A stretch of 64,000 bases of DNA from Arthrobacter koreensis (GTDB lineage: Bacteria; Actinomycetota; Actinomycetes; Actinomycetales; Micrococcaceae), in assembly GCF_009193255.1 (NCBI RefSeq), contig NZ_WACG01000003.1:94975-158974 (forward strand). Direction: 5' to 3'. Each line of letters opens with the position of its first letter. Position 1 is the stretch's first letter. Of this stretch, positions 26,234-35,132 are shown piece after piece. Under the pieces are notes generated by a model. The model saw only the letters and a program-made list of their open reading frames with translations. It was not told where the DNA came from and made no database searches. The position numbers were made by a program, and so were the translations under genes.

Positions 26234-27190
26234 GTGCTAGCAATCGTCTGCCCCGGCCAGGGGTCACAAACGCCAGGCTTCCTTGCTCCGTGGCTGGAAC
26301 TGCCCGGGGTACGGGAGCACCTCGAAGCGCTCTCCGACGCCGCGGGGCTAGACCTCGTAGCGCACGGCACCGTCTCCGACGAAGAGACCATCAAGGACAC
26401 CGCCGTAGCGCAGCCGCTGATCGTGGCGGCTGGGCTTGTAGCCGCCCGCCAGCTTCTCGACACCGGCGCCCTCACCGCAGCAACCGTCGTCGCCGGCCAT
26501 TCGGTGGGCGAGATCACCGCCGCCGCAGTCGCAGGTGCCCTTACCGAGGATGACGCCGTGACCTTCGTTCGGGAGCGCGCCAACGCGATGGCACGCGCTG
26601 CCGCTGCAGCGCCCACCGGCATGAGCGCGGTGCTTGGCGGCGACCCCGACGACGTCGCGCAGGTCCTTGCCGGCCTGGGCCTCACCGCGGCGAACGCCAA
26701 CGGCGGCGGCCAGGTCGTGGCAGCGGGCACGCTGGAACAGCTGGCGGAGCTGACTGCCAATCCCCCCGCCAAGGCACGCGTCATTCCCCTGAAGGTCGCG
26801 GGAGCCTTCCACACTTTCCATATGGAACCGGCGCTCAGCGTCCTGGAAGCGCTGCGGCCCTCCCTGTCCCCCGCAGAGCCCCTGCCCACGCTGCTCTCGA
26901 ATTTCGACGGCGCCGCCGTGGTAAGCGGCGAGGCCAACCTGGACAGCCTGATCGCCCAGGTCTCCCGCCCGGTCCGGTGGGACGCCTGCATGGAGACCAT
27001 GACAGGCATGGGAGTCACCGGCATACTGGAACTTCCTCCTGCCGGCACGCTGACCGGACTCGCCAAGCGCGGCATGCGCGGTGTGCCCTCCCTGGCCCTG
27101 AAGTCCCCCGAAGACCTCGCCGCTGCCCGTGCCTTCGTGGCCGAGCACTCCGGCGCGGCAGCAGTTACAACCCAAGAAGGTAATGCGTGA
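26234..27190 (+). CDS. fabD: Malonyl-CoA:ACP transacylase
   Basis: A 318-residue enzyme that loads malonyl onto ACP for chain extension. N-terminal IVCPGQGSQTPGFL, the catalytic Ser in AGHSVGEITAAAVAG, the malonate-binding Arg in FVRERANAMARA, and the catalytic His in VAGAFHTFHM are all visible. The GTG start has GGAAAG at 10 nt. It is the first gene of the fabD-fabH-acpP-fabF operon, and its stop overlaps the fabH start by 4 nt. Confidence 0.97.
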   Translation: MLAIVCPGQGSQTPGFLAPWLELPGVREHLEALSDAAGLDLVAHGTVSDEETIKDTAVAQPLIVAAGLVAARQLLDTGALTAATVVAGHSVGEITAAAVAGALTEDDAVTFVRERANAMARAAAAAPTGMSAVLGGDPDDVAQVLAGLGLTAANANGGGQVVAAGTLEQLAELTANPPAKARVIPLKVAGAFHTFHMEPALSVLEALRPSLSPAEPLPTLLSNFDGAAVVSGEANLDSLIAQVSRPVRWDACMETMTGMGVTGILELPPAGTLTGLAKRGMRGVPSLALKSPEDLAAARAFVAEHSGAAAVTTQEGNA

Positions 27191-28248
27191 GCACGCCCAC
27201 CCTGAAGCAAGCCCCCGTCAACGAGTTCAGCCGGATCCACGGTCTGGGCGCGTTCCGCCCGGACGTGATCGTCAGCAACGAGGACGTGTGCCAGTGGATC
27301 GAGTCCTCCGACGAGTGGATCCGCCAGCGCACGGGCATCGTCACCCGCCACCGGGCTGACAAAGGCACCTCCGTGGTGGACATGGCGGAGCTGGCCGGGC
27401 GCGATGCACTGTCCCACGCCGGCATCGACGGTTCGGAACTCGACGCCGTCATCGTCTCCACCGTGACCCACCCCTTCGCCACGCCGTCGGCAGCTGCGCA
27501 GGTCGCCGACAGGCTCGGAGCGACTCCCGCCCCCGCCTACGACGTCTCAGCCGCCTGCGCAGGCTACTGCTACGGCATTGCCCAGGCAGATGCACTGGTC
27601 CGCTCGGGTGCCGCCAAGTACGTGCTGGTCGTCGGCGTCGAAAAGCTTTCCGATTTCATCGACAACACCGAGCGCACCATTTCGTTCCTTCTCGGCGACG
27701 GCGCAGGCGCCGTTGTTGTGGGACCCTCTGACACTCCCGGAATCGGTCCGTCGGTCTGGGGCTCGGACGGAAGCAAGTCCGGTGCGATTGGCATGACACA
27801 TTCAATGCTCGAAATCCGCGAGCTTTCACTTGCGGCCGAAGCCGACGGCGAGCTGCCGGCTTCCGTGCTGGCCGAGCGGGAAACCAAGTTGTGGCCCACC
27901 CTGCGCCAGGACGGCCAGACCGTATTCCGCTGGGCTGTCTGGGAGATGGCCAAAGCCGCACAGCAGGCTCTCGACGCCGCCGGCGTGACGGCGGAGGATC
28001 TCTCGGCCTTCGTCCCGCACCAGGCCAACATGCGGATTATCGATGAGATGGCCAAGCAGCTGAAGCTGCCGGAGTCCGTGGTTATCGCCCGGGACATCGC
28101 CGACGCCGGCAACACCTCGGCCGCTTCGATTCCGCTGGCCACGCACCGGCTGCTTGCCGAGCATCCCGACCTCAGCGGAAAACTGTCGCTGCAGATCGGC
28201 TTCGGCGCCGGGCTGGTGTTTGGCGCACAGGTAGTAGTCCTCCCCTAG
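27187..28248 (+). CDS. fabH: Beta-ketoacyl-ACP synthase III
   Basis: A 353-residue initiating condensing enzyme that joins a short acyl-CoA primer to malonyl-ACP. The Cys-His-Asn triad is visible in DVSAACAGYCYG, AFVPHQANMRI and IADAGNTSAASIP. In branched-chain Gram-positives FabH prefers branched primers, which would fit this group, but specificity was not determined. The GTG start overlaps the fabD stop; AGAAGG lies upstream. The N-terminal ~15 residues extend beyond E. coli FabH. Confidence 0.97.
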   Translation: MSTPTLKQAPVNEFSRIHGLGAFRPDVIVSNEDVCQWIESSDEWIRQRTGIVTRHRADKGTSVVDMAELAGRDALSHAGIDGSELDAVIVSTVTHPFATPSAAAQVADRLGATPAPAYDVSAACAGYCYGIAQADALVRSGAAKYVLVVGVEKLSDFIDNTERTISFLLGDGAGAVVVGPSDTPGIGPSVWGSDGSKSGAIGMTHSMLEIRELSLAAEADGELPASVLAERETKLWPTLRQDGQTVFRWAVWEMAKAAQQALDAAGVTAEDLSAFVPHQANMRIIDEMAKQLKLPESVVIARDIADAGNTSAASIPLATHRLLAEHPDLSGKLSLQIGFGAGLVFGAQVVVLP

Positions 28249-28327
28249 TTTGCAAGACCACACCGCCTGCGGCGGTTGGAAAACCCATACCGGTCCAGCA
28301 CCGGTACCACCGAAAAAAGGAGCCCCC

Positions 28328-28573
28328 ATGGCTAGCAACGAAGAAATCCTGGCCGGTCTCGCCGAGATCGTGAACGAGGAAACCGGCCTGGCCCCCGAGG
28401 CCGTTGAGCTGGACAAGTCCTTCACGGATGACCTGGACATCGACTCCATCTCGATGATGACCATCGTGGTCAACGCCGAGGAGAAGTTCGGCGTTCGCAT
28501 CCCCGACGAAGAGGTCAAGAACCTCAAGACCGTTGGCGACGCCGTCGACTTCATCTCCAACGCCCAGGCGTAG
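28328..28573 (+). CDS. acpP: Acyl carrier protein
   Basis: An 81-residue acidic four-helix carrier. The phosphopantetheine Ser is in DLDIDSISMM (DSI instead of the common DSL, a change seen in other actinobacterial ACPs). The ATG has AAGGAG seven nt upstream. It carries acyl intermediates between FabD, FabH, FabF and the rest of the fatty-acid synthase. It sits between fabH and fabF, and a GC-rich hairpin follows at 28580. Confidence 0.96.
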   Translation: MASNEEILAGLAEIVNEETGLAPEAVELDKSFTDDLDIDSISMMTIVVNAEEKFGVRIPDEEVKNLKTVGDAVDFISNAQA

Positions 28574-28579
28574 TTCGTG

Positions 28580-28607
28580 AAGGGCGGCCGCTGCGGCGGC
28601 CGCCCTT
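28580..28607 (+). terminator. Attenuator-like hairpin between acpP and fabF
   Basis: A perfect 12-bp stem (AAGGGCGGCCGC and complement) with loop TGCG and only a short TTT tail, 7 nt after acpP. It could give partial termination or 3' end stabilisation, making acpP mRNA more abundant than fabF. Confidence 0.5.
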
Positions 28608-28671
28608 TCCAGTACTACCCGCTGCACCAGCAACCAGGTGCGCCCCCCAAATTTTCCCAAGAGAGTGAATC

Positions 28672-29913
28672 ATGGCCCGCAAAGTAGTCATTACCGGCCT
28701 CGGCGCGACAACGCCGATCGGCGGAGATGTCCCGACCATGTGGAAGAACGCCCTGGTGGGCGTCTCCGGTGCCCGCACCCTCGAAGACGACTGGGTCGAG
28801 AAGTACTCCCTGCCGGTCACCTTCGCCGCACGTGTTTCCACGCCTGCCACTGAGGTCCTCTCCCGGGTGGAAGCCAAGCGCATGGACCCGTCTACCCAGT
28901 TCGCCGTTGTTGCCTCCCGGGAAGCATGGGCCGATTCCGGGCTGGATGACGCCGAGATTGACCACGACAGGCTGGCTGTTTCCTTCGCCACGGGGATCGG
29001 CGGTGTCTGGACCCTGCTCGACGCGTGGGACACTCTGCGCGAGAAGGGTCCGCGGCGGGTGCTGCCCATGACCGTTCCCATGCTGATGCCAAACGGCCCG
29101 GCCGCGGCGGTCAGCCTGGACCTGGGCGCCCGTGCGGGAGCGCACACGCCGGTTTCCGCCTGCGCCTCCGGTACCGAATCCCTGCACCAGGGCCTCGAAC
29201 TGATCCGTTCCGGCAAGGCGGACGTCGTCGTCTGCGGCGGCGCCGAAGCTGCCATCCACCCCATGCCGCTGGCGTCCTTCGCCTCAATGCAGGCACTGTC
29301 CCGCCGCAACGACGATCCCGAGCGCGCATCACGCCCCTATGACAAGGACCGCGACGGCTTCGTCATGGGTGAAGGCGCAGGCGCCCTTGTCCTCGAGGCC
29401 GAGGAACACGCGCTGGCCCGCGGCGCACGCATTTACGCCGAACTGGCCGGTACGGCAGTCACGGCGGATGCCTACCACATCACCGCCCCGGACCCCGAAG
29501 GACTCGGTGCCACCCGCGCACTGAAGGCAGCTATGTACGACGCACGGGCCCAGGCCGAAGACGTGGTGCACGTCAATGCCCATGCCACCTCCACGCCGGT
29601 TGGCGACAAGCCCGAGTACACCGCGCTGAAGTCCGCCCTTGGCGCCCACGTGGACAACGTGGCGGTCTCCGCCACCAAGTCCCAGACCGGCCACCTGCTG
29701 GGCGCGTCCGGCGCCGTCGAAGCGGTACTGACGGCCATGGCGGTCTACACGCGGCAGGCACCGGCGACGATCAACCTGGACAACCAGGATCCCGAGATTC
29801 CGCTGGACGTGGTGACCACGGCCCGCGACCTGCCCTCGGGTGACATCGTGGCTCTGAACAACTCGTTCGGCTTCGGCGGACACAACGCCGTCGTAGCGCT
29901 GCGAAGCCACTAG
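28672..29913 (+). CDS. fabF: Beta-ketoacyl-ACP synthase II
   Basis: A 413-residue elongating condensing enzyme. The catalytic Cys is in PVSACASGTESL. The two His are in VNAHATSTPVGD and QTGHLLGASGAVEA, with the FGFGGHNA C-terminal motif. It extends acyl-ACP by two carbons using malonyl-ACP and is paired in the operon with fabD-fabH-acpP. In mycobacteria the equivalent position is held by kasA/kasB, but the single FabF here suggests ordinary membrane fatty acids. The ATG has AGAGAG upstream. A strong terminator follows. Confidence 0.97.
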   Translation: MARKVVITGLGATTPIGGDVPTMWKNALVGVSGARTLEDDWVEKYSLPVTFAARVSTPATEVLSRVEAKRMDPSTQFAVVASREAWADSGLDDAEIDHDRLAVSFATGIGGVWTLLDAWDTLREKGPRRVLPMTVPMLMPNGPAAAVSLDLGARAGAHTPVSACASGTESLHQGLELIRSGKADVVVCGGAEAAIHPMPLASFASMQALSRRNDDPERASRPYDKDRDGFVMGEGAGALVLEAEEHALARGARIYAELAGTAVTADAYHITAPDPEGLGATRALKAAMYDARAQAEDVVHVNAHATSTPVGDKPEYTALKSALGAHVDNVAVSATKSQTGHLLGASGAVEAVLTAMAVYTRQAPATINLDNQDPEIPLDVVTTARDLPSGDIVALNNSFGFGGHNAVVALRSH

Positions 29914-29916
29914 TTC

Positions 29917-29967
29917 CGCAGCGAAAAGGCCGGGTCCCTGTCAGGGACCCGGCCTTTTTTGCTGCGG
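29917..29967. terminator. Bidirectional terminator after fabF
   Basis: A long GC-rich inverted repeat centred on CCGGGTCCCTG/TCAGGGACCCGG with A and T tracts on the outer arms, between convergent fabF and the DUF3145 gene. Confidence 0.9.
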
Positions 29968-29996
29968 AAGAATGTTGCGGAGCGCGCTCCGGAGGA

Positions 29997-30500
29997 TCAG
30001 CCCACCTGGTGGAGCCAGCGCACGGGCGCACCGTCTGCGGCGTGGCGGAAGGGCTCCAGTTCGTCGTCCCAGGCTTCGCCGAGTGCCAGCGAGAGCTCGT
30101 GGTACACGGCAGCCGGATCGCCGGCCCCGTTTTCGTAGGCATACCGGATACGGTCCTCAGAGACCATGATGTTGCCGTGGACATCCGTGGTGGCGTGGAA
30201 AATGCCGAGTTCAGGGGTGTGCGACCAGCGGCTTCCGTCGGCACCTGCGCTGGGCTCTTCGGTGACCTCGTAGCGGAGGTGGGCCCAACCGCGCAGCGCC
30301 GAGGCAAGCAGCGATCCGGTGCCCTGTGCCCCCGCCCATGCAAGCTCGGCCCGGACCATGCCCGGAGCCGCCGGCTGAGGGGTCCACTCGAAATCCGTCC
30401 GCTTTTCAACGACGGATTCGATGGCCCACTCGATATGAGGGCACAACGCAGAAGGGGCTGAGTGCACGAACAATACGCCGTGCGCCATCACAACAGTCAT
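29997..30500 (-). CDS. DUF3145 family protein
   Basis: A 167-residue cytoplasmic protein of the actinobacterial DUF3145 family. Conserved-looking blocks are ALCPHIEWAIESVV, LLASALRGWAHLRYEVTEE, GIFHATTDVHGNIMVSEDRIR and EAWDDELEPFRHA. The ATG at 30500 has GGAGG five nt upstream. Family members lie beside fabF in streptomycetes, as here, so a link to lipid metabolism is suggested by context only. No enzyme motif is recognisable. The upstream 207 nt show no gene. Confidence 0.88.
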   Translation of the reverse strand: MTVVMAHGVLFVHSAPSALCPHIEWAIESVVEKRTDFEWTPQPAAPGMVRAELAWAGAQGTGSLLASALRGWAHLRYEVTEEPSAGADGSRWSHTPELGIFHATTDVHGNIMVSEDRIRYAYENGAGDPAAVYHELSLALGEAWDDELEPFRHAADGAPVRWLHQVG

Positions 30501-30707
30501 TCCATCCTCCGTAGCTGTAGGTGCGTCTTCCCCAACGACCTGCATGGACGGGATGGTTCCTGAAGTTCCAAGCCCTGAAGCTCTCGTTGCCTGCATACTT
30601 ATGAGCTGCCAGCCGAGACCTAGCATCATTGTGCCGCATGTTACGCAATTACGCCAATGAAACTACTTGGTTGTAAGTGCTTTCTTCCCGGAGGCGCTGG
30701 GGCACCC

Positions 30708-31676
30708 CTAGGCCCTGGGGTGCGCCTGCTGGTAACTCCTGCGAAGCCGGTCCACGGAGACGTGTGTGTACAGCTGGGTGGTGGCAAGGCTGCTGTGCCC
30801 CAGGAGCTCCTGCACGCTGCGAAGGTCCGCTCCCCCATCCAGGAGATGGGTGGCAGCGCTATGGCGAAGGGCATGCGGTCCGCTTGCCGATGTATCCCCC
30901 AGTGCCTCGAAGAGCGCGGCTGTGACGCCCCGGACCTGCCGCTGGTCTATCCGTCCGCCGCGCTGGCCGAGGAACAGCGCAGGACCGCTGGATTCCCTGG
31001 CCAGTGCGGGCCGGCCGCGCCGCAGCCAGTCGTCGACGGCGAGCGCCGCGGGCAGCCCATAGGGCACGGTCCTTTCCTTGTTTCCCTTGCCCACGACGCG
31101 CAGGGTTCGCCTGTCCTGGTCCAGATCGTCCACGTCCAGGCTGGCGAGTTCCCCCACCCGAATGCCTGTGGCGTACAGCAGCTCAACCAGGGCACGGTCC
31201 CGCAGCGCAAGGGGGCCGCCCTCAGCGGCTGCCTCGGCGAGGGTTCCAAACAGGGCATCAATCTGCGCGGGACGGAGAACTCCGGGCAGGGTTTTGGTTC
31301 TTTTGGGCGCCTTGAGCCGCAGGGCCGGATCGGCCGGTATCAGTTCTTCCCGCAGCGCCCAGCCGGTGAAGGAACGCGCCGTCGCGGCACGCCGGGCGAT
31401 GGTGGCGCGGGCCTGCCCGGAGTCGCTCAGCTGGCCGAGCCAGCTGCGCAGGACGGACAGGTCAATCTCGGCGAGCCTGTTGAGGCCCAGTCCGGCGGCA
31501 AAGTCCAGCAGCGATGCGACGTCGCCTTCGTAGGCCCGGACGGTGTGTTCCGAACGCGCGCGTTCCGAGGCCAGGTAACTGCAGAAACCTTCCAGGGCAC
31601 GGGTGTACTCGGCCGGACGTGCTGCCGGCGGCTGGGTACGGCTGCCGTCTGGCTTGGAGTTGCTGGAATTGCCCAC
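30708..31676 (-). CDS. xerC: Tyrosine recombinase XerC
   Basis: A 322-residue tyrosine recombinase. N-terminal SAM-like core-binding domain: [23 protein letters not shown]. The catalytic residues are readable: Arg in [11 protein letters not shown], Lys in [10 protein letters not shown], HxxR in [12 protein letters not shown], His in [11 protein letters not shown], and Tyr in TQLYTHVS. XerC with XerD resolves chromosome dimers at dif. It is a housekeeping gene at the end of the yraN-comM-dprA-ogt-like run, not a phage integrase: there is no attachment site, tRNA or phage gene next to it. The GTG start has AAGGTGGA upstream. Confidence 0.92.
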   Translation of the reverse strand: MGNSSNSKPDGSRTQPPAARPAEYTRALEGFCSYLASERARSEHTVRAYEGDVASLLDFAAGLGLNRLAEIDLSVLRSWLGQLSDSGQARATIARRAATARSFTGWALREELIPADPALRLKAPKRTKTLPGVLRPAQIDALFGTLAEAAAEGGPLALRDRALVELLYATGIRVGELASLDVDDLDQDRRTLRVVGKGNKERTVPYGLPAALAVDDWLRRGRPALARESSGPALFLGQRGGRIDQRQVRGVTAALFEALGDTSASGPHALRHSAATHLLDGGADLRSVQELLGHSSLATTQLYTHVSVDRLRRSYQQAHPRA

Positions 31677-31757
31677 GGGTCCACCTTCGCCGCTTTACCC
31701 CGTTGCATCAAGCAGGCACACCGGACCCCGCGCCATGCCGGCGCAGCGGACCCCGCG

Positions 31758-32282
31758 CTAGGCGGGCACACCGGCGCCGGAACACTGCTGCCGGAGCACC
31801 TCGTTCGCGGGCGCTGCTTCGAGCTCCAGGAGCGCCCGCTTGGCGTCAATGCCTGCCGAATACCCGGTGAGTGCGCCCTTGGTGCCTACCACCCGGTGAG
31901 TCGGTATGACGATGCCCACCGCGTTGCGCGCAAGTGCGGCACCGACTCCGCGGGCCTTGGACGCATCGCCCAGCGCCATGGCGAGCTGCTTGTAGGTTCT
32001 CGTCTGGCCGTAGGGAATCGCCTGGACTGCGCGCCAGACCTGTTCCTGGAACGGTGTTCCCTTTTGGGACACCGGCAGATCGAAGCAGCACCGACGTCCG
32101 GCGAAGTACTCTTCGAACTGCCGTTCGACTGTTTCGAACCCGTCTTCCGCGGCCAGTCCCAACCGCGCGGTGTGCTGCGGCAGGAAGTCGGTCGGCGACG
32201 CCTCGACACCAATGAGCATTCCGTCTTCTGCAACAAGCGTCAGGATGCCCAGCGGCGAGTAGATGACTTTGTGGGTGCGCAT
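31758..32282 (-). CDS. MGMT/Ogt-family protein with catalytic Cys replaced by Thr
   Basis: A 174-residue protein with the architecture of O6-methylguanine-DNA methyltransferase: an N-terminal alpha/beta domain, then GTPFQEQVWRAVQAIPYGQT and the helix-turn-helix with the arginine finger (TYKQLAMALGDASKARGVGAAL). The active-site box, normally PCHRV, reads IPTHRVVG here: Thr at residue 128 (codon ACT, 31899-31901). The following GALTGYSAGIDAKRALLELE is normal. Suicide methyl transfer to Cys is therefore impossible. It may resemble alkyltransferase-like (ATL) proteins, which have Trp at this position and flag lesions for excision repair. The ATG at 32282 has AAGGAG and sits 1 nt after the dprA stop. 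Confidence 0.85.
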   Translation of the reverse strand: MRTHKVIYSPLGILTLVAEDGMLIGVEASPTDFLPQHTARLGLAAEDGFETVERQFEEYFAGRRCCFDLPVSQKGTPFQEQVWRAVQAIPYGQTRTYKQLAMALGDASKARGVGAALARNAVGIVIPTHRVVGTKGALTGYSAGIDAKRALLELEAAPANEVLRQQCSGAGVPA

Positions 32283-32283
32283 A

Positions 32284-33591
32284 TCAGTCTCCTTTGAATG
32301 GCGGTCTGGTGGTTGACGGATGTACCGGGGGCCGCTCGCCGCGTTGCCACAGGCCGTCCCCTGTCCTCCGGGCGAGCCCGGAGAGCTCAAGCCGTGCAAG
32401 TCCTGCGCGGACGGCGGCAGCGCCGAGTCCGGCTACGGCCGAAAGTTTCTGCGGCGATACGGCTTTGCGCAGCGGCAGGGCGTCCAGCAGGAGGACGTCT
32501 TCGACGGACAGGCCGTCGTGATCCGCAGGTACGCCCGCGCGGTCCCGGCCACCGTCGTCCTCAGATGCCAGGGCAAAGGGGTTGGCAAGTTCCAGGGCTT
32601 CCGCCGCGTCAGTCACACAGACCGCGCTGCCGTCACGCAGGAGCCGGTGGCACCCGGCAGAATTGGCTGAGTAGACGGACCCGGGCACCGCGCCTACTCC
32701 CCTGCCCAGCTCCGCTGCGTGATGAGCCGTATTCAGGGCGCCGGAACGCCAGCGCGCCTCCACCACCACCGTGGCCGCGGCAAGTGCCGCGATGATGCGG
32801 TTGCGCTGCAGGAAGCGCCACCGGGTGGGGGCGGAACCCGGTGGAACTTCACTCAGGATGAGGCCGGTTTCAGCCACGGCCCGCAGCAGGTCATCATTCC
32901 CGGCGGGATACAACCGGTCCACGCCGCCGGCCAGCACCGCCAGGGTAGACGTTTCGGTGCTGCCCCCGGCGGAGGGACGGATGCCGTCGGGGGCAGCACG
33001 CTTATCGGAACCGGTCCGGCTTCCACCCACGGCGAGAGCAGAGCGGTGGGCTTGCGCATCGATGCCGTAGGCGCCGCCGGAGATCACGGTCCGGCCGCGC
33101 TGGACAAGACCGGCGGAAAGGTCGCCCGTGGTCGCCAGCCCGTATGATGTGGCGTCACGTGAGCCCACCAGTGCCAGGCACTGCCCCAGTTCCGGGATGG
33201 TTCCCTGACCACGGCTCCACAAACAGAACGGCATCGACTGGCCCAGGTCAGCCAGCGCGGCAGGCCAGTCACTATCCTCGGGAACGAGCATCCTGCCGCC
33301 AAAACGATGCACAGTCTGCAAATCCCGCTGCGGCGCCAGGTCTGCGGTGCGGGGCAGCCACCGTGCGAGTGCCTCAGCAAAGACGCGGTCCGTGCCGCGC
33401 ACACCCCGTTCCTCCAGCAGGGACTCCATGTCCCGGCGCAGTGTTGTTCCGGCGCGCTGGCGGCCTGATGCCACGAGTGCCGCCGTTTCCGGGCCTGCGG
33501 CCGCCACCAGGGCCTGCCCAACAGTATCCGAGGGCTCAATGAGCCGTGACAGGGCAGCCCGTGCCAACAAGACAGGTTCGACATGGCTCAT
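32284..33591 (-). CDS. dprA: DNA-processing protein DprA
   Basis: A 435-residue DprA/Smf protein that protects incoming single-stranded DNA and loads RecA in transformation. The Rossmann core is marked by ALVGSRDATSYG, VISGGAYGIDAQAHRSAL, AVLAGGVDRLYPAGND and FLQRNRIIAALA. A ~27-residue Ser/Gly/Thr-rich insertion sits just before TLAVLAGG. The C-terminal winged-helix-like segment follows AVSPQKLSAVAGLGAAAV. The start overlaps comM by 4 nt, and the gene is followed by the ogt-like gene 1 nt later, so all are in one operon. Confidence 0.93.
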   Translation of the reverse strand: MSHVEPVLLARAALSRLIEPSDTVGQALVAAAGPETAALVASGRQRAGTTLRRDMESLLEERGVRGTDRVFAEALARWLPRTADLAPQRDLQTVHRFGGRMLVPEDSDWPAALADLGQSMPFCLWSRGQGTIPELGQCLALVGSRDATSYGLATTGDLSAGLVQRGRTVISGGAYGIDAQAHRSALAVGGSRTGSDKRAAPDGIRPSAGGSTETSTLAVLAGGVDRLYPAGNDDLLRAVAETGLILSEVPPGSAPTRWRFLQRNRIIAALAAATVVVEARWRSGALNTAHHAAELGRGVGAVPGSVYSANSAGCHRLLRDGSAVCVTDAAEALELANPFALASEDDGGRDRAGVPADHDGLSVEDVLLLDALPLRKAVSPQKLSAVAGLGAAAVRAGLARLELSGLARRTGDGLWQRGERPPVHPSTTRPPFKGD

Positions 33592-35132
33592 GCCGCCACC
33601 GCCTGCTGCCGGAACCCCAGCGCCTGGCCGATGTCATCTGCGTCGGGGTAACCGTGGCCCGCCAGGTCCGCTACTGACCAGGCCACGCGCAGCACGCGGT
33701 CGTAGCCTCGCGCAGTCAGCGTCTGCCGGTCCAAGGCCCTGTCCAGGGCTGCGGTGCTGTTCCGGGGCGGGCGGAGAACGCCGCGCAGCACGGCCCCGGG
33801 CACCTCGGCATTGGTGTCGCAGCCCAGCGGGCCCAGCCGCTCCTGCTGCAGATCGCGTGCCTGTGCCACCCTGGCGGCAACATGACGGCTGGGTTCCGCT
33901 GTTCCTGCTGCAGCGAAGTCCTGCAGGGAGACGCGCCGGATCTCCAGCTGCAGGTCCACCCGGTCCAGGAGCGGGCCGGACAGCCTGCTGAAGTAACGGC
34001 GGCGCTGCTGCGGTGTGCAGGTGCATTCGGTGCCCTTGCCGCTGGCCAGTCCGCAGGGGCACGGGTTGGCCGCAAGCACCAGCTGGAACCGCGCGGGGTA
34101 CACGGCGGTTCCAGCCGCCCGGTGCAGCACGAGCCGCCCGCTTTCCAGGGGCTGGCGGAGGGCGTCGAGCACACGCGCGTCGTATTCCGGAGCCTCATCC
34201 AGGAACAGCACTCCCCGGTGGGCCCGGGACGCTGCTCCCGGCCGTGGAACTCCGCTGCCGCCGCCGATGACGGCCGCGGCAGTTGCCGTGTGGTGGGGGC
34301 TTTCAAAGGGAGGACGCCGAATCAGGCTTTCGCAGTGCGAGGTTTGGCCGCTGACGGAGTGAATAGCTGTCACTTCCATCGCCGGTCCGTCCGGCAGATC
34401 CGGCAGCAGGCCGGGAAGCCGTTCTGCGAGCATGGTCTTGCCCGCGCCGGGGGGTCCTGTCATGAGCAGATGGTGGGCACCGGCCGCAGCGACTTCGAGG
34501 GCGAACCGCGCCTCGTCCTGCCCGGCAATATCCGCCAGGTCGAGCCCGGGTCGGACTGCCGGGGCATCCTCGGGATTTCCCGGCGCGGGCCTGGTGTCTT
34601 CCACGGGGAAGACCAAGCTGTCCGGGCGGGCGCCGAATGTATGGGCAACCTCAGCCAGGGACGCGAATCCGCGTACCTGTGCCCCCGGTACAAGGCCGGC
34701 CTCGGCGACATTGTCTGCCGCAACGGCGATGTCCGGGTAGCCTGCTTCAACTGCCGCCATGACGGAAGGCAGCACTCCACGCAGCGGCCGCAGCCGTCCG
34801 TCGAGTCCAAGCTCCGCCAGGAAAACGGTCCTGCCGGTCTGCCGGACGTCTCCGGCGGCAGCGAGCGCGGCCATGACGATCGCAAGGTCGAACCCGGAAC
34901 CCCGTTTGTGCACGTCCGCGGGCATCAGGTTCACCGTGATCTTCCTGCGGCTCAGGGGCAGTCCGGCATTCTTTGCAGCCGATTTCACCCGGTCCCGGGA
35001 TTCATTCAGCGACGCGTCGGGGAGCCCCAGCAGAATGAACGCAGGCAGCGACTGACCGATATCCGCCTCAACCTCGACAATCCGCCCTTCCAACCCGATG
35101 AGCCCAACCCCGTACGTTCGTCCCAGGCCCAT
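33588..35132 (-). CDS. comM: ComM/YifB-family Mg-chelatase-like AAA+ ATPase
   Basis: A 514-residue protein. The N-terminal Lon-like/ChlI domain (residues ~1-190) begins GRTYGVGLIGLEGRIVEVE, and the AAA+ core includes Walker A GPPGAGKTMLAERLPG, Walker B GVLFLDEAPEYD, and the sensor region LVLAANPCPCG with a Cys cluster. ComM aids branch migration in natural transformation in other bacteria. The ATG at 35132 overlaps the yraN stop by one base. With dprA it forms the conserved transformation/DNA-processing pair. Confidence 0.94.
   Translation of the reverse strand: MGLGRTYGVGLIGLEGRIVEVEADIGQSLPAFILLGLPDASLNESRDRVKSAAKNAGLPLSRRKITVNLMPADVHKRGSGFDLAIVMAALAAAGDVRQTGRTVFLAELGLDGRLRPLRGVLPSVMAAVEAGYPDIAVAADNVAEAGLVPGAQVRGFASLAEVAHTFGARPDSLVFPVEDTRPAPGNPEDAPAVRPGLDLADIAGQDEARFALEVAAAGAHHLLMTGPPGAGKTMLAERLPGLLPDLPDGPAMEVTAIHSVSGQTSHCESLIRRPPFESPHHTATAAAVIGGGSGVPRPGAASRAHRGVLFLDEAPEYDARVLDALRQPLESGRLVLHRAAGTAVYPARFQLVLAANPCPCGLASGKGTECTCTPQQRRRYFSRLSGPLLDRVDLQLEIRRVSLQDFAAAGTAEPSRHVAARVAQARDLQQERLGPLGCDTNAEVPGAVLRGVLRPPRNSTAALDRALDRQTLTARGYDRVLRVAWSVADLAGHGYPDADDIGQALGFRQQAVAA

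Noticed and set aside
30708..31676. Prophage or integrative element marked by a tyrosine recombinase
   Set aside because: The gene is XerC in a conserved operon; no attachment site, phage gene or tRNA target is nearby.
30657..32297. 546-codon plus-strand frame over xerC
   Set aside because: Antisense to xerC and the ogt-like gene; no domain.
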